From NCBI GenBank assembly GCA_902538525.1, contig CACBFA010000002.1, positions 90,536 to 154,535 of the forward strand: DNA of 64,000 bases. The letters run 5' to 3'. The translations under genes were made by a program, and so were the position numbers. The notes under the pieces were generated by a model. That model was not told where the DNA came from, ran no database searches, and saw nothing but the letters and a program-made list of their open reading frames with translations. Below are positions 48,087 to 57,903 of the stretch, piece by piece (the stretch's first letter is position 1; each line of letters opens with the position of its first letter). The stretch is from an uncultured Pelagibacteraceae bacterium (GTDB lineage: Bacteria > Pseudomonadota > Alphaproteobacteria > Pelagibacterales > Pelagibacteraceae).

Positions 48087-48514
48087 TATTCTACCACCTC
48101 AATACCCATAGATCTTGCAGATCCAGCAATAATTTTTGCAGCCTCATCTACATCATGTGCATTCAAATCGGCCATTTTTTTCTCTGCAATTTCTTTTAAT
48201 TGTTTTTTTGATATCTTAGCAACTATATTTCTACCGGGTTCTTTAGATCCACTTTTTAATTTAACAGCTTCTTTAATAAAATGAGAAGCTGGTGGAGACT
48301 TAATTATGAAATCAAATTTTTTATCTTTGTATACAGTAATAATTACTGGCACAGGTTTTCCTGCGAAAGATTTTGTTTTTTCATTAAAAGCTTTGCAAAA
48401 TTCCATTATATTTATTCCTCTTTGACCTAAAGCGGGTCCAACAGGAGGAGCAGGATTAGCTTGACCACCGTTTATTTGTAATTTTATGTATCCGCTTATT
48501 TCTTTTTTTGCCAT
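48086..48514 (-). CDS. rplK: 50S ribosomal protein L11
   Basis: [33 protein letters not shown]. Confidence 0.98.
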   Translation of the reverse strand: MAKKEISGYIKLQINGGQANPAPPVGPALGQRGINIMEFCKAFNEKTKSFAGKPVPVIITVYKDKKFDFIIKSPPASHFIKEAVKLKSGSKEPGRNIVAKISKKQLKEIAEKKMADLNAHDVDEAAKIIAGSARSMGIEVVE

Positions 48515-49044
48515 TAGCTTACCTTTTCAACCTGACTATATTCTAAATCAACTGGTGTTGGTCTACCAAAAATTGAGACTGATACTTTTAATCTTAATTT
48601 GTCTTCATCAATATCTTCAACCAATCCACTGAATGATGCAAAAGGGCCATCTATAACTTGTACCTTCTCACCTACATTATATTCAACACCTGACTTAGGT
48701 TGTACGACACCATCCTTTATTTGACCAAGTATTTTTTCAATCTCCTTCTCAGAAACAGGAATTGGTGTTCCTCTCGAACCTAAAAATCCACTTACTTTTT
48801 TTAAATTTTTAATCATATGATAAATAGTGTTATCCATTTCACTTTTAAGTAATACATATCCAGGAAAGTATTTTTTTTTTCTTTGAACTCTTTTCCCTCT
48901 TTTAACTTCAGTAATATCATGAGTTGGGACTATGATTTCCTCAATTTTATCTGAAAGATTTGCCTTCGTAGCCTCTTCTTTAATTTCTTGAGCAACTTTG
49001 TTTTCAAAGCTAGAATGAGATTGTACGATATACCAATTTTTCAT
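48514..49044 (-). CDS. nusG: Transcription termination/antitermination factor NusG
   Basis: [49 protein letters not shown] motif. Confidence 0.97.
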   Translation of the reverse strand: MKNWYIVQSHSSFENKVAQEIKEEATKANLSDKIEEIIVPTHDITEVKRGKRVQRKKKYFPGYVLLKSEMDNTIYHMIKNLKKVSGFLGSRGTPIPVSEKEIEKILGQIKDGVVQPKSGVEYNVGEKVQVIDGPFASFSGLVEDIDEDKLRLKVSVSIFGRPTPVDLEYSQVEKVS

Positions 49045-49235
49045 TACAGATTAACCTTTAAAACTAATTCTAAAAAAAATTGTAGGACTTGATCTAATAA
49101 AAGAAAAAATAAAGCAGCTACAATAGCCATTGCGACAACCATTAAAGAACCTTGAATAACCTCTTTTCCTGTTGGCCAAGTAACTTTAAAAGCTTCTTGC
49201 TTTACGTCTTGAATAAATTTTAATGGATTCTTCAT
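49044..49235 (-). CDS. secE: Preprotein translocase subunit SecE
   Basis: MKNPLKFIQDVKQEAFKVTWPTGKEVIQGSLMVV; start trimmed because the longer ORF runs into tRNA-Trp. Confidence 0.94.
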   Translation of the reverse strand: MKNPLKFIQDVKQEAFKVTWPTGKEVIQGSLMVVAMAIVAALFFLLLDQVLQFFLELVLKVNL

Positions 49236-49246
49236 AATTTTTATTT

Positions 49247-49322
49247 TGGCAGGAGCGGAGGGAATCGAACCCCCAACCTCCGGTTTTGGAGACCGGCGCT
49301 CTACCAATTGAGCTACACTCCT
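49247..49322 (-). tRNA. tRNA-Trp (CCA anticodon)
   Basis: Reverse complement AGGAGTGTAGCTCAATTGGTAGAGCGCCGGTCTCCAAAACCGGAGGTTGGGGGTTCGATTCCCTCCGCTCCTGCCA folds as a cloverleaf; encoded CCA. Confidence 0.96.
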
Positions 49323-49329
49323 ATGGAGT

Positions 49330-50520
49330 TTACTCTATAATTTTAGTTACTACTCCAGCTCCTACTGTTCTACCACCTTCTCTTATTGCAAAGTTCAATT
49401 TCTCTGCCATTGCAATTGGTGTAATTAATTTTACTGTGAATTTAGCATCATCGCCAGGCATGACCATTTCTGTGCCTGCAGGTAATTCTACTTCACCTGT
49501 AACATCAGTTGTTCTAAAATAAAACTGCGGTCTATATTTAGTAAAGAAAGGTGTGTGTCTTCCACCTTCTTCTTTTTTCAATACATATGCTTGAGCTTCA
49601 AATTTAGTGTGAGGAGTTATTGAAGCAGGTTTACATAATACTTGACCTCTTTCTACATCTGTTCTCTCAACACCTCTTAAAAGTGCACCAATGTTGTCAC
49701 CTGCCTCGCCTGAATCTAAAAGTTTTCTAAACATTTCTACACCTGTGCATACTGTTTTTTTCGTTTCTCTTATTCCAACAATTTCTATTTCATCACCAGT
49801 TTTTATTACTCCAGACTCTACTCTGCCTGTTACAACTGTTCCTCTTCCTGAGATTGAGAATACGTCCTCAACAGGCATCAAGAAGTCTTTATCTTTTGGT
49901 CTATCTGGTTGTGGGATAAATTCGTCAACAGATTTCATAAGTTCCATTATTGAATTTTTTCCAATTTCATCATCTCTTCCTTCAACAGCTGCTAAAGCTG
50001 AGCCTTTGATAATCGGAGTTTTATCACCTGGAAATTTATATGATGTTAATAAATCTTTTATTTCTTCTTCAACAAGCTCAATCATTTCTTTATCATCAAC
50101 TTGGTCAACTTTGTTTAAGTAAACAACTATAGCTGGTACTCCAACTTGTCTTGCTAAAAGAATATGTTCTCTAGTTTGTGGCATTGGGCCATCTGCAGCA
50201 TTTACAACTAAAATTGCACCATCCATTTGCGCAGCACCTGTGATCATATTTTTTACGTAATCTGCATGTCCTGGACAATCTACATGCGCATAGTGTCTTT
50301 TCTCTGTTTCATACTCTACGTGAGCAGTTGAAATTGTAATTCCTCTTTCTTTTTCTTCTGGAGCTTTATCAATTTGATCATAAGCAGTAAATTGTGCACC
50401 GCCAGTCTCTGCTAATACTTTTGTGATCGCAGCAGTTAATGTTGTTTTACCATGATCAACGTGACCTATGGTTCCAATATTACAGTGCGGTTTATTTCTT
50501 ACGAACTTTTCTTTTGACAT
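49330..50520 (-). CDS. tuf: Elongation factor Tu
   Basis: [46 protein letters not shown]. Confidence 0.99.
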   Translation of the reverse strand: MSKEKFVRNKPHCNIGTIGHVDHGKTTLTAAITKVLAETGGAQFTAYDQIDKAPEEKERGITISTAHVEYETEKRHYAHVDCPGHADYVKNMITGAAQMDGAILVVNAADGPMPQTREHILLARQVGVPAIVVYLNKVDQVDDKEMIELVEEEIKDLLTSYKFPGDKTPIIKGSALAAVEGRDDEIGKNSIMELMKSVDEFIPQPDRPKDKDFLMPVEDVFSISGRGTVVTGRVESGVIKTGDEIEIVGIRETKKTVCTGVEMFRKLLDSGEAGDNIGALLRGVERTDVERGQVLCKPASITPHTKFEAQAYVLKKEEGGRHTPFFTKYRPQFYFRTTDVTGEVELPAGTEMVMPGDDAKFTVKLITPIAMAEKLNFAIREGGRTVGAGVVTKIIE

Positions 50521-50560
50521 TACTTGTTTACCTCTTTTATTTTTTTCTTAATTTAATTTT

Positions 50561-50634
50561 TGGAGCGGGTAAAGGGAATCGAACCCTTACATCCAGCTTG
50601 GAAGGCTAGCGTTCTACCATTGAACTACACCCGC
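50561..50634 (-). tRNA. tRNA-Gly (TCC anticodon)
   Basis: Reverse complement GCGGGTGTAGTTCAATGGTAGAACGCTAGCCTTCCAAGCTGGATGTAAGGGTTCGATTCCCTTTACCCGCTCCA. Confidence 0.96.
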
Positions 50635-50675
50635 AACACCCAAGTACACTCCATGTTATAAAAAAAATTATTGAA

Positions 50676-50761
<86 letters not shown>

Positions 50762-50819
50762 TTAATATAATTTTAGGGGGAAGCACCCCATGTTCAATAA
50801 AGCTTTAAACAACATGCGT

Positions 50820-50847
50820 TTTATATATTTTTATTGTACAAATGCAA
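50820..50847 (-). promoter_or_regulatory. Candidate sigma70-type promoter for the tRNA-Tyr/tRNA-Gly/tuf operon
   Basis: On the minus strand TTGCAT - 16 bp - TATAAA, upstream of tRNA-Tyr. Confidence 0.5.
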
Positions 50848-50901
50848 TACGTGAAATATATGAAAATAGCTTAAAAAAATACTGTAAATTCAACATTTAT
50901 C

Positions 50902-51645
50902 ATGAACAAATCATCTTTTTTTGTAGTCGGAAAACATGCTGTTATAGAAGCATTAAAAAATCCTGAAAGGAAAGTTTTAAAAATTTTTCTAACTGAAGAA
51001 AGTAAAAAAAATATACATAGAGTTAGTACAAGAAAAAATCTCCTTAAAGATTTAAAGATTTATTATAAGACACGAAAAGAACTTGATAAATATTGCTCAA
51101 AAGACGGAATAACTCATCAAGGGTATGTTGCAGAAATAGAGCATTTTGAAAAAAAAGAATTAAAAGAATTTATCAAAATAAAGAAAGATTTAACTTTCGC
51201 GTGTTTAGATCAGGTAACAGATCCTAGAAATATAGGCTCTATAGTTAGAAGTGCTGCATCATTTGATATAGATGGAATAATTATTAAAGAGAGACATTTT
51301 CCATCAGAGAGTAAAATGATGTATAAATCTGCAAGTGGTTGCATGGAGCACATAAATATATTCGAAGTATCAAATATAAATACCACTCTTAAATTCCTAA
51401 GGGAAAAAAATTTTTGGATTTATGGTTTTGAAGCAAACAGTGAGAAAAAGTTTAACGAAATTAAATGGAACGGTAACAATATTTTATTATTTGGTTCTGA
51501 AGGATTTGGTATGCGAGAACATACAAAAAAATATACAGATTTTTCTGTTAAAATAGACATTAACAAAAATATTGAGAGTTTGAATATATCTAACAGTGCT
51601 GCAATAGTTTTTCATCATATAAATCAATATAAAAATAAAACTTGA
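50902..51645 (+). CDS. rlmB: 23S rRNA (guanosine-2'-O)-methyltransferase RlmB-like (SpoU family)
   Basis: VGKHAVIEALKNPERKV; CLDQVTDPRNIGSIVRSAASF; IESLNISNSAAIVF. Confidence 0.9.
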   Translation: MNKSSFFVVGKHAVIEALKNPERKVLKIFLTEESKKNIHRVSTRKNLLKDLKIYYKTRKELDKYCSKDGITHQGYVAEIEHFEKKELKEFIKIKKDLTFACLDQVTDPRNIGSIVRSAASFDIDGIIIKERHFPSESKMMYKSASGCMEHINIFEVSNINTTLKFLREKNFWIYGFEANSEKKFNEIKWNGNNILLFGSEGFGMREHTKKYTDFSVKIDINKNIESLNISNSAAIVFHHINQYKNKT

Positions 51646-51678
51646 TAATATTAAAAATCGTAATACAAAACTCTCAAT

Positions 51679-51754
51679 GCCCTTGTAGCTCAGCTGGTAG
51701 AGCAATTGATTTGTAATCAATAGGTCCGCGGTTCGAGTCCGTGCGGGGGCACCA
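51679..51754 (+). tRNA. tRNA-Thr (TGT anticodon)
   Basis: GCCCTTGTAGCTCAGCTGGTAGAGCAATTGATTTGTAATCAATAGGTCCGCGGTTCGAGTCCGTGCGGGGGCACCA. Confidence 0.95.
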
Positions 51755-52525
51755 TCAATTAATTTCGTTTCTTAATTGCTCAATTTTAATTTTTTTTTGA
51801 AGGCTTCTATTTTTATCAAATATTAAATTAAATTTGATTTTTTTATTTGTTTTAATAGATATTGATTTTGCATTTCTTACCTCAATATTATCAGCAACAG
51901 CACTTATAGGTCTCTTTGTATAATTTAAATTCTTAATTGTAATTTTAGATTTATCGCTAACTATCTTTCCTTTCCACCTTCTCGGTCTAAATGCACTAAT
52001 TGGACTGATTGCTAACTTTTTGGAGTCAATGCTGAGAATAGGACCGTGGACAGAAAGATTATAAGCTGTGCTCCCTGCAGGTGTCGATACCAGAACACCA
52101 TCAGAAATTAAATGTTTTATAATCTGTTTTTTACCATTTGAAATTGTTAATGATGCAGTTTGTCTACTTTGTCTAAGAACTGAAATTTCGTTAATTGCTA
52201 TACACTTTTTGATAATGTTTGATTTATTTTTTACACTCATCTCTAAAGGGGATATTGAAATTAATCTTCCTTTAATTAATTTTTTATAATTTGTTTTTTC
52301 AGAAAATTTATTCATTAAGAATCCATAATTTCCTGAATTTATTCCATAAAAAGGTTTTCTATACTTGTTATATTTCTTTAGTGTTTCAAGCATAAAACCA
52401 TCTCCACCTATAACTATTATTAAATTAGATTTTGATAAGGAACATATGTTTATTCTTTTTAGGACTGCATTTTTAATTTTAATTGATCTAGAATTTTTAT
52501 CCGAAACTATAAAAGGATTAACCAT
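51755..52525 (-). CDS. nadK: NAD kinase
   Basis: VIGGDGFMLETLKKY; GINSGNYGFLMN; DGVLVSTPAGSTAYNLSVHGPI; start trimmed to MVNPFIVSDKN because the longer ORF enters tRNA-Leu. Confidence 0.93.
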   Translation of the reverse strand: MVNPFIVSDKNSRSIKIKNAVLKRINICSLSKSNLIIVIGGDGFMLETLKKYNKYRKPFYGINSGNYGFLMNKFSEKTNYKKLIKGRLISISPLEMSVKNKSNIIKKCIAINEISVLRQSRQTASLTISNGKKQIIKHLISDGVLVSTPAGSTAYNLSVHGPILSIDSKKLAISPISAFRPRRWKGKIVSDKSKITIKNLNYTKRPISAVADNIEVRNAKSISIKTNKKIKFNLIFDKNRSLQKKIKIEQLRNEIN

Positions 52526-52528
52526 TAG

Positions 52529-52614
52529 TGGTGCCCTCGGCCAGACTCGAACTGGCACTCCCAAAAGGGCAAGGATTTTAAGTCCTTTGTGTCTACCAAT
52601 TTCACCACGAGGGC
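52529..52614 (-). tRNA. tRNA-Leu (TAA anticodon)
   Basis: Reverse complement GCCCTCGTGGTGAAATTGGTAGACACAAAGGACTTAAAATCCTTGCCC...AGTTCGAGTCTGGCCGAGGGCACCA. Confidence 0.95.
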
Positions 52615-52703
52615 ATGAGTTATTTTCATGAGTATTTATGCTAATATTTATAATTGAACAAGTTTAATAAGTAAAATTTTTATTATAAATTGTCTAAGAA
52701 TTT

Positions 52704-54413
52704 ATGAATAATTTGAAAATTATATTCGAAAATATAAAATCAAGAAATTTAGATATTGCTCTGAAGCTTTGTGAAGATAACGTTACTGAAAAAAATGAGC
52801 ATATAATTAACAATTTCAAAGGAGTTATTCATTCTCTTCTTAATAAACAAGATCTAGCTGAGCAATTTTTTAAAAAATCACATGATTTGGATGATAAATT
52901 TGAAGACCCTTTAAAAAATTTATACTTAATAAGTATCAAAAAAAAAAATTTTGATGAAGCAATAAAATTTAGTGAAAAGTTATGCAAATTAAATAATAAA
53001 AATGACCTATATTTTTACCAACTAGCTTATGCGTATGAATTAAGTAATAATAATATATTAGCTATAGAAAATTATGAAATATGTATAAATTTGGATGGTC
53101 ATAATAAAATAAAAGCGCTTAATAATATTGGAACGTTATATTTAAGAAATAATAAAGCAAAAATATCTTTAAAATATTTTTTGATAGCATATGAGATAAA
53201 TAATAATAATAAACTAATAATCAATAATATTCTTCTAAACTACATCAAGCTTAAAGATGAAATTAATTCAGATAAGTTTTTTTTAATTGCAAAAAGTTTA
53301 GATAATAAAGACATAGGTTTTATTTATAATCAAGCTCAGTATTATATTTTAAAACAGAAATTTGATGACGCTATTAATATTCTCAAAAAAAATAAGGAAA
53401 AATCAAGATTTTTAATATTATTAATTGATCTTTATTTTAACATGGGAAATTTCAAAGATGGTGAATTTTTACTGGATGAAATTAAAAACGATATAAAAAA
53501 AGATATTAACTTTTATAATTATTTTGGAATTCGATCACTTAGAAATGGAAACTTTGAGGAAGGTTGGAAATTTTATGAAAGTAGAGGATCTAAAATTACT
53601 CGATATTTAAAGAATATAAAAGATTGGAATGGAGAAAATCTTGAAAACAAAAGTATAGTTGTCTTTAATGAACAGGGTATTGGAGATGCATTGCAATTCT
53701 CAAAATATGTTTATTCATTAGGTAAAATTGCAAAGGAAGTATCTTTTGTAGTTAACAATAATATAAAGGATTTATTTAAAACTACTTTTGATAACATAAA
53801 AATTCAATCCAAAGATAATTTTATTAACAATAATTTTGATTTCAAAATCTCACTTGGATCATTAATAAAGCACTTTTATTTGGAAAAATACGAAAGACAC
53901 GACTTTTTAATAAACTTAAATCAAAGTGAAATTAGAAAATGGAAGAGTAAATTGGTATCGTCAAAACCTAATGTTGGCCTTGTTTGGACTGGATCATTTT
54001 TTGGACCAAATCAACCTCTTAGGTCAATTCAATTAAAAAATATAAATAAAATTCTTAAATTAGATATAAATTATTATTGTCTACAAAATGAAGTTTGGGA
54101 AAGTGATAATGAATATTTTGATAAAAAAAGAATTTTTGATTTTGGCAAATATAATCTTTCAGAGATTGTATCTATAATTAAGAACCTAGACTTAGTTATA
54201 TCAGTTGACACAGCCATACTGCATATTTCCTCGATACTTAACAAAGAAACTTGGGGTATATTTAATATTTATCCAGATTGGAGATGGGGGGCTCTAGATA
54301 GAATTAATCCATACAATTCATTAATCAAAATTAATCAGACCAAATTTAATCAATGGGAAGATGTGACGGATAAGATATACCAAAAATTACAAGATAAATT
54401 TAAATTAAATTAA
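52704..54413 (+). CDS. TPR-repeat protein with C-terminal glycosyltransferase-like (GT9/heptosyltransferase-like) domain
   Basis: Repeated TPR-like helices; FNEQGIGDALQFSKYV; DLVISVDTAILHISSILNKETWGIFNIYPDWRWG. Confidence 0.8.
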   Translation: MNNLKIIFENIKSRNLDIALKLCEDNVTEKNEHIINNFKGVIHSLLNKQDLAEQFFKKSHDLDDKFEDPLKNLYLISIKKKNFDEAIKFSEKLCKLNNKNDLYFYQLAYAYELSNNNILAIENYEICINLDGHNKIKALNNIGTLYLRNNKAKISLKYFLIAYEINNNNKLIINNILLNYIKLKDEINSDKFFLIAKSLDNKDIGFIYNQAQYYILKQKFDDAINILKKNKEKSRFLILLIDLYFNMGNFKDGEFLLDEIKNDIKKDINFYNYFGIRSLRNGNFEEGWKFYESRGSKITRYLKNIKDWNGENLENKSIVVFNEQGIGDALQFSKYVYSLGKIAKEVSFVVNNNIKDLFKTTFDNIKIQSKDNFINNNFDFKISLGSLIKHFYLEKYERHDFLINLNQSEIRKWKSKLVSSKPNVGLVWTGSFFGPNQPLRSIQLKNINKILKLDINYYCLQNEVWESDNEYFDKKRIFDFGKYNLSEIVSIIKNLDLVISVDTAILHISSILNKETWGIFNIYPDWRWGALDRINPYNSLIKINQTKFNQWEDVTDKIYQKLQDKFKLN

Positions 54414-54423
54414 TAATTATTTT

Positions 54424-55716
54424 TTAAATTAAACTATATTGATATTCCCTTGCTTCAATAATTTGTTTTGGTAAATTTAGCTCAACATCATCCAAACTTA
54501 TAAATTCATCTTTCAATATATCATTCTTTAAGACTGCATTATCAGTATAACCCATAGGTAAAATTCTTTCTTGTTTGGATTTTTTTGATGAAATTAATCT
54601 CCCTCTTGCACAATAACCACCTTCCCCATCAAGTTTTTGACCAGCTTTTAAATCTTTCTTAGCAACGCTTGCTATTTCAGCATTAAAATTTTTTGTATAG
54701 CCTGTTGCCTTATTATCAAGCACTATAGAATAAATTGATTGAGCTAATTCTAATCCAATATAATGATAAGGTCTCCAAATAGCTGAATAACTTCCTGAAG
54801 AGTCTGTTACCATTCCATAGTCTTTGAAACAGTTTTTCACATACTCATTTTGAGCTTTAATAACAATATACACTCCCCATCTAAGATCATTAGGGATATC
54901 TTTTTTATTTAAATCTATACTTGAAATAACTTCTACTTGACCAGAATAATCTAATAAACCTCCTTCAGATTTTGGAATTAATTTTTTAGCAATGTCATAA
55001 ACTCCAATTGGAGGATATGTTAATCCACTATTTGGGCATTTTAAGTCTGTAGCATTACTAACAGCACACATTTCAATTGATGATTTATCACCACATAAAA
55101 AACTATTAAACATTTTAGGATTCATCCCAGATTCATTTTCAGCTCTCTCTTTAGTTAAACCATAATGTCCCCAAACAGTTTCTGGCGTCGAATATTCAAA
55201 TGATGGATGATATTTTGTCCCTTTGCCTGCACATATAACTTCAAAACCATTTAATTTTGCCCATTCAATTTGTTCTAAAATCAATGATGGCTGATCACCA
55301 TAAGCCATTGAACAGATCACATTATTTTTCTTTGCTAAATCAGATAAATACTTTCCACACAAAACGTCTGCCTCAACATTAACCATTATTACATGCTTTT
55401 TATTTTCTATAATTTTCTTTGCATGTAATGTGCCTGCTATAGGGTTGCCTGTAGCTTCAATAAATACATCAATTTCTCTGTTAAAAACTTCGTCTAAATT
55501 GTCTGTAAAATTAATTTTGTCTATAGTTTCATTAGATAATCCACTGTTTAGACTATTTTTTTTAGCTCTATCAATATCAAGTTCAACTATTGTGTCTAAA
55601 ATGATTTTGTTTAATTGATTATATTGAGCAAGGAACATAGAAACAAATTTGCCACAACCAATAAAGGCAATGCTGATAGGTTTATCTAAATTTTGAAGTT
55701 TAGAATATAAATACAC
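54424..55716 (-). CDS. NAD(P)-dependent oxidoreductase, homoserine-dehydrogenase-like N-terminus with C-terminal SAF domain
   Basis: ISIAFIGCGKFVSMFLAQ Rossmann motif; FIEATGNPIAGTLHAKKII; C-terminal AEIASVAKKDLKAGQKLDGEGGYCARG SAF-like. Confidence 0.78.
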   Translation of the reverse strand: MYLYSKLQNLDKPISIAFIGCGKFVSMFLAQYNQLNKIILDTIVELDIDRAKKNSLNSGLSNETIDKINFTDNLDEVFNREIDVFIEATGNPIAGTLHAKKIIENKKHVIMVNVEADVLCGKYLSDLAKKNNVICSMAYGDQPSLILEQIEWAKLNGFEVICAGKGTKYHPSFEYSTPETVWGHYGLTKERAENESGMNPKMFNSFLCGDKSSIEMCAVSNATDLKCPNSGLTYPPIGVYDIAKKLIPKSEGGLLDYSGQVEVISSIDLNKKDIPNDLRWGVYIVIKAQNEYVKNCFKDYGMVTDSSGSYSAIWRPYHYIGLELAQSIYSIVLDNKATGYTKNFNAEIASVAKKDLKAGQKLDGEGGYCARGRLISSKKSKQERILPMGYTDNAVLKNDILKDEFISLDDVELNLPKQIIEAREYQYSLI

Positions 55717-55720
55717 ATAT

Positions 55721-56038
55721 CTATTTTAATAAGAAAAAAATAATAAACCAATAAGATAATAGTCCAGAAATAATAGTAGCAATTATATTTCTTGAGTAAA
55801 ATCCAACAACTAAAGCAACAATTGCACCATAAATTTTTGGATCCGTGATTTCAACAAATGAACCAAAATCATTAAAAAAAACTCCTGGAAATATTATTGC
55901 TGGAAATACAGCTGCAGGGACGTAATTAAGAACCTCTTTGACTTTGGTTCCAAGCATTTCTCTATCAATTAAAGCCACCATAGCCATCCTAGAAAAATAA
56001 GTTACAATTCCAGATACTATAATTGAAAACCATGTCAT
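55721..56038 (-). CDS. azlD: AzlD-like branched-chain amino acid transport protein
   Basis: 105 aa, ~3-4 TM; pairs with AzlC-like gene. Confidence 0.82.
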   Translation of the reverse strand: MTWFSIIVSGIVTYFSRMAMVALIDREMLGTKVKEVLNYVPAAVFPAIIFPGVFFNDFGSFVEITDPKIYGAIVALVVGFYSRNIIATIISGLLSYWFIIFFLLK

Positions 56039-56721
56039 TTTTTCAGCCTCAGCATTATAAAAGCTGAAATTAAAGCAACAATTGGAGATAATATTATGTA
56101 AGATTTGAATGGAGCATCAAATAATATTAGTGAAGCAAATCCAGATACAAACATCACAAAAACATGATCTAATTTTCTTAAGTCATTTACTATAATTGCT
56201 AAAAAAGTTAGAGGGATCGCAAATTTTAAACCCAATTCTTCAGGAATAAATGAGCCCAATATTATTCCACTAATTGTAGATAATTGCCAAAAAAACCAAA
56301 GTGTTATCCCTGTACCAAGTACATAATAATGTGGATTGGATAAATTTTTATTCTGTCTTAAATACTTATTAGATTCTGCAAAACCTTGGTCTACAATAAA
56401 ATAAGATATAAATAATTTTTTTATAAAACTTAGTTTTTCAAGATACTCAGATAAAACAGCTCCATATAATAAATGTCTAGAATTAATTACTCCAACTGAT
56501 GTAATGGCTACTAACGATGAGGCTCCACCTGACAAGAGTTGCATAAATATTATCTGTGAAGCGCCACCAAAAATAATCAAGGAAGTTGCATAAACTAAAA
56601 TTGGATCAAAACCTAATTCAACACCAATAGCTCCAGTTATAATCCCAAAAGGAATTACTGATAACATATGAGGTAAAACAGCAACTATACCTTTAAAAAA
56701 TATTTTTGATTTTGAAAGCAT
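56035..56721 (-). CDS. azlC: AzlC family permease
   Basis: GIVAVLPHMLSVIPFGIITGAIGVELGFDP...FGGASQIIFMQLL typical AzlC. Confidence 0.88.
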   Translation of the reverse strand: MLSKSKIFFKGIVAVLPHMLSVIPFGIITGAIGVELGFDPILVYATSLIIFGGASQIIFMQLLSGGASSLVAITSVGVINSRHLLYGAVLSEYLEKLSFIKKLFISYFIVDQGFAESNKYLRQNKNLSNPHYYVLGTGITLWFFWQLSTISGIILGSFIPEELGLKFAIPLTFLAIIVNDLRKLDHVFVMFVSGFASLILFDAPFKSYIILSPIVALISAFIMLRLKK

Positions 56722-56724
56722 TAA

Positions 56725-57129
56725 TTAAAAATTCACTAAAGCTTTTTTGAGATATTTTTTATCTAATTTACAATCTTTATAGCCCTGCTTAACAACGTTT
56801 AGATATCTTTCTGTGGGATATCTAAAAATTGTTTTTTTAGGCATGATATAAGTCATCACAGTATTGTTGTAATACTTAAAATACATTTTTTTATAAAGAA
56901 TTGGATAATCTTCATAAATATCAAGTTTTTTTTCATCACTTTTTGATATCTCATATAAACCACCAGGCACAATTGAATTATTTTTCTTTTCTATATCTGC
57001 TGCACGATACTTGCTTCTGAAATTAAGTGTATATCCTTTTAAATTTATCTTTTTAATAAATTTGGAGTCTTTACATCTTCTTTTCATTTGAAAATGATTT
57101 AGATTACTTCCGTAAGCAAAATAAAGCAT
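56725..57129 (-). CDS. Gamma-glutamylcyclotransferase-like (AIG2/GGCT fold) protein
   Basis: MLYFAYGSNLNHFQMKRRC; VPGGLYEISKSDEKKLDIYEDYP. Confidence 0.85.
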   Translation of the reverse strand: MLYFAYGSNLNHFQMKRRCKDSKFIKKINLKGYTLNFRSKYRAADIEKKNNSIVPGGLYEISKSDEKKLDIYEDYPILYKKMYFKYYNNTVMTYIMPKKTIFRYPTERYLNVVKQGYKDCKLDKKYLKKALVNF

Positions 57130-57131
57130 AA

Positions 57132-57881
57132 TTATCTCTCAACTATTTCAATTTCTTTATCTTTAACAAACTTAAGTATTTCTGAATTACATTTATCAAT
57201 TTTTGTTTTATCTACTGATCTGACAACAATTGATACCCCTAATTTTCCAGCTTTAAAAAAAGGATAACTTCCAATTTCAACTTCAGAATTATTATTTTGA
57301 ACCTCTGTTAAAGATTTAGCTATTTCACTCTCAACAGTTCTTAAATTAATTGTTTCACTCAATATTGGTTCCCCTCCAACCAAAAGGTTATTTAAACTTC
57401 CAAGCATAGCTTTCATAATAGATGGAACTCCTGGAAGACAAAATACATTTTCAACATAAAAGCCAGGCGCGCCACTAGATGGATTTAAAATTAAATTAGC
57501 GCTAACAGGCATTTTAGCCATCTTTTGTCTACCTTCATTAAATTCTCCTGGCTTATAATAATTTTCTAGTATTGAAAAAGCCTCTTTATGAAAACCGTAT
57601 TCAATATTAAATGCTTTAGAAACAGATTCTGCTGTAATGTCATCATGGGTGGGCCCTATTCCTCCCGTTGTAAATATATAAGAATATTTTTTTCTCAGTT
57701 CATTAACTGTATTTATTATAATACTTTCATCATCAGGAATTACTCTAACTTCTGCTACAGGTATGCCTAATGAATTTAACCAAATAGCTAATGTACTTGT
57801 ATTAATATCTTGTGTTCTGCCTGACAGAACTTCATTACCGATAATTAAAATACCAGCATTTATCTCTTTTTTATTTTGCAT
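57132..57881 (-). CDS. CinA-like molybdopterin-binding domain protein
   Basis: AGILIIGNEVLSGRTQDINTSTLA; FTTGGIGPTHDDITAESVSKAF; lacks the C-terminal PncC deamidase domain. Confidence 0.88.
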   Translation of the reverse strand: MQNKKEINAGILIIGNEVLSGRTQDINTSTLAIWLNSLGIPVAEVRVIPDDESIIINTVNELRKKYSYIFTTGGIGPTHDDITAESVSKAFNIEYGFHKEAFSILENYYKPGEFNEGRQKMAKMPVSANLILNPSSGAPGFYVENVFCLPGVPSIMKAMLGSLNNLLVGGEPILSETINLRTVESEIAKSLTEVQNNNSEVEIGSYPFFKAGKLGVSIVVRSVDKTKIDKCNSEILKFVKDKEIEIVER

Positions 57882-57903
57882 ATGTAAATATAAGTAAATT
57901 TAT

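Noticed and set aside
49236-49307. N-terminal extension of secE ORF (MVERRSPKPEVGGSIPSAPAKIKI)
   Set aside because: This part is translated tRNA-Trp sequence; conserved SecE starts at MKNPLKF (49235).
49691-50122. 143-aa plus-strand ORF opposite tuf
   Set aside because: Antisense shadow in a highly constrained gene.
50776-50790. GGGG-AAGCA-CCCC mini-hairpin near the tRNA-Tyr leader as a terminator
   Set aside because: Only a 4-bp stem and lies downstream of the candidate promoter within the minus-strand leader; more likely a leader or processing element, if anything.
52526-52564. N-terminal extension of nadK ORF (MGVPVRVWPRAPL)
   Set aside because: Overlaps the 3' half of tRNA-Leu; conserved start is MVNPFIVSDKN at 52525.
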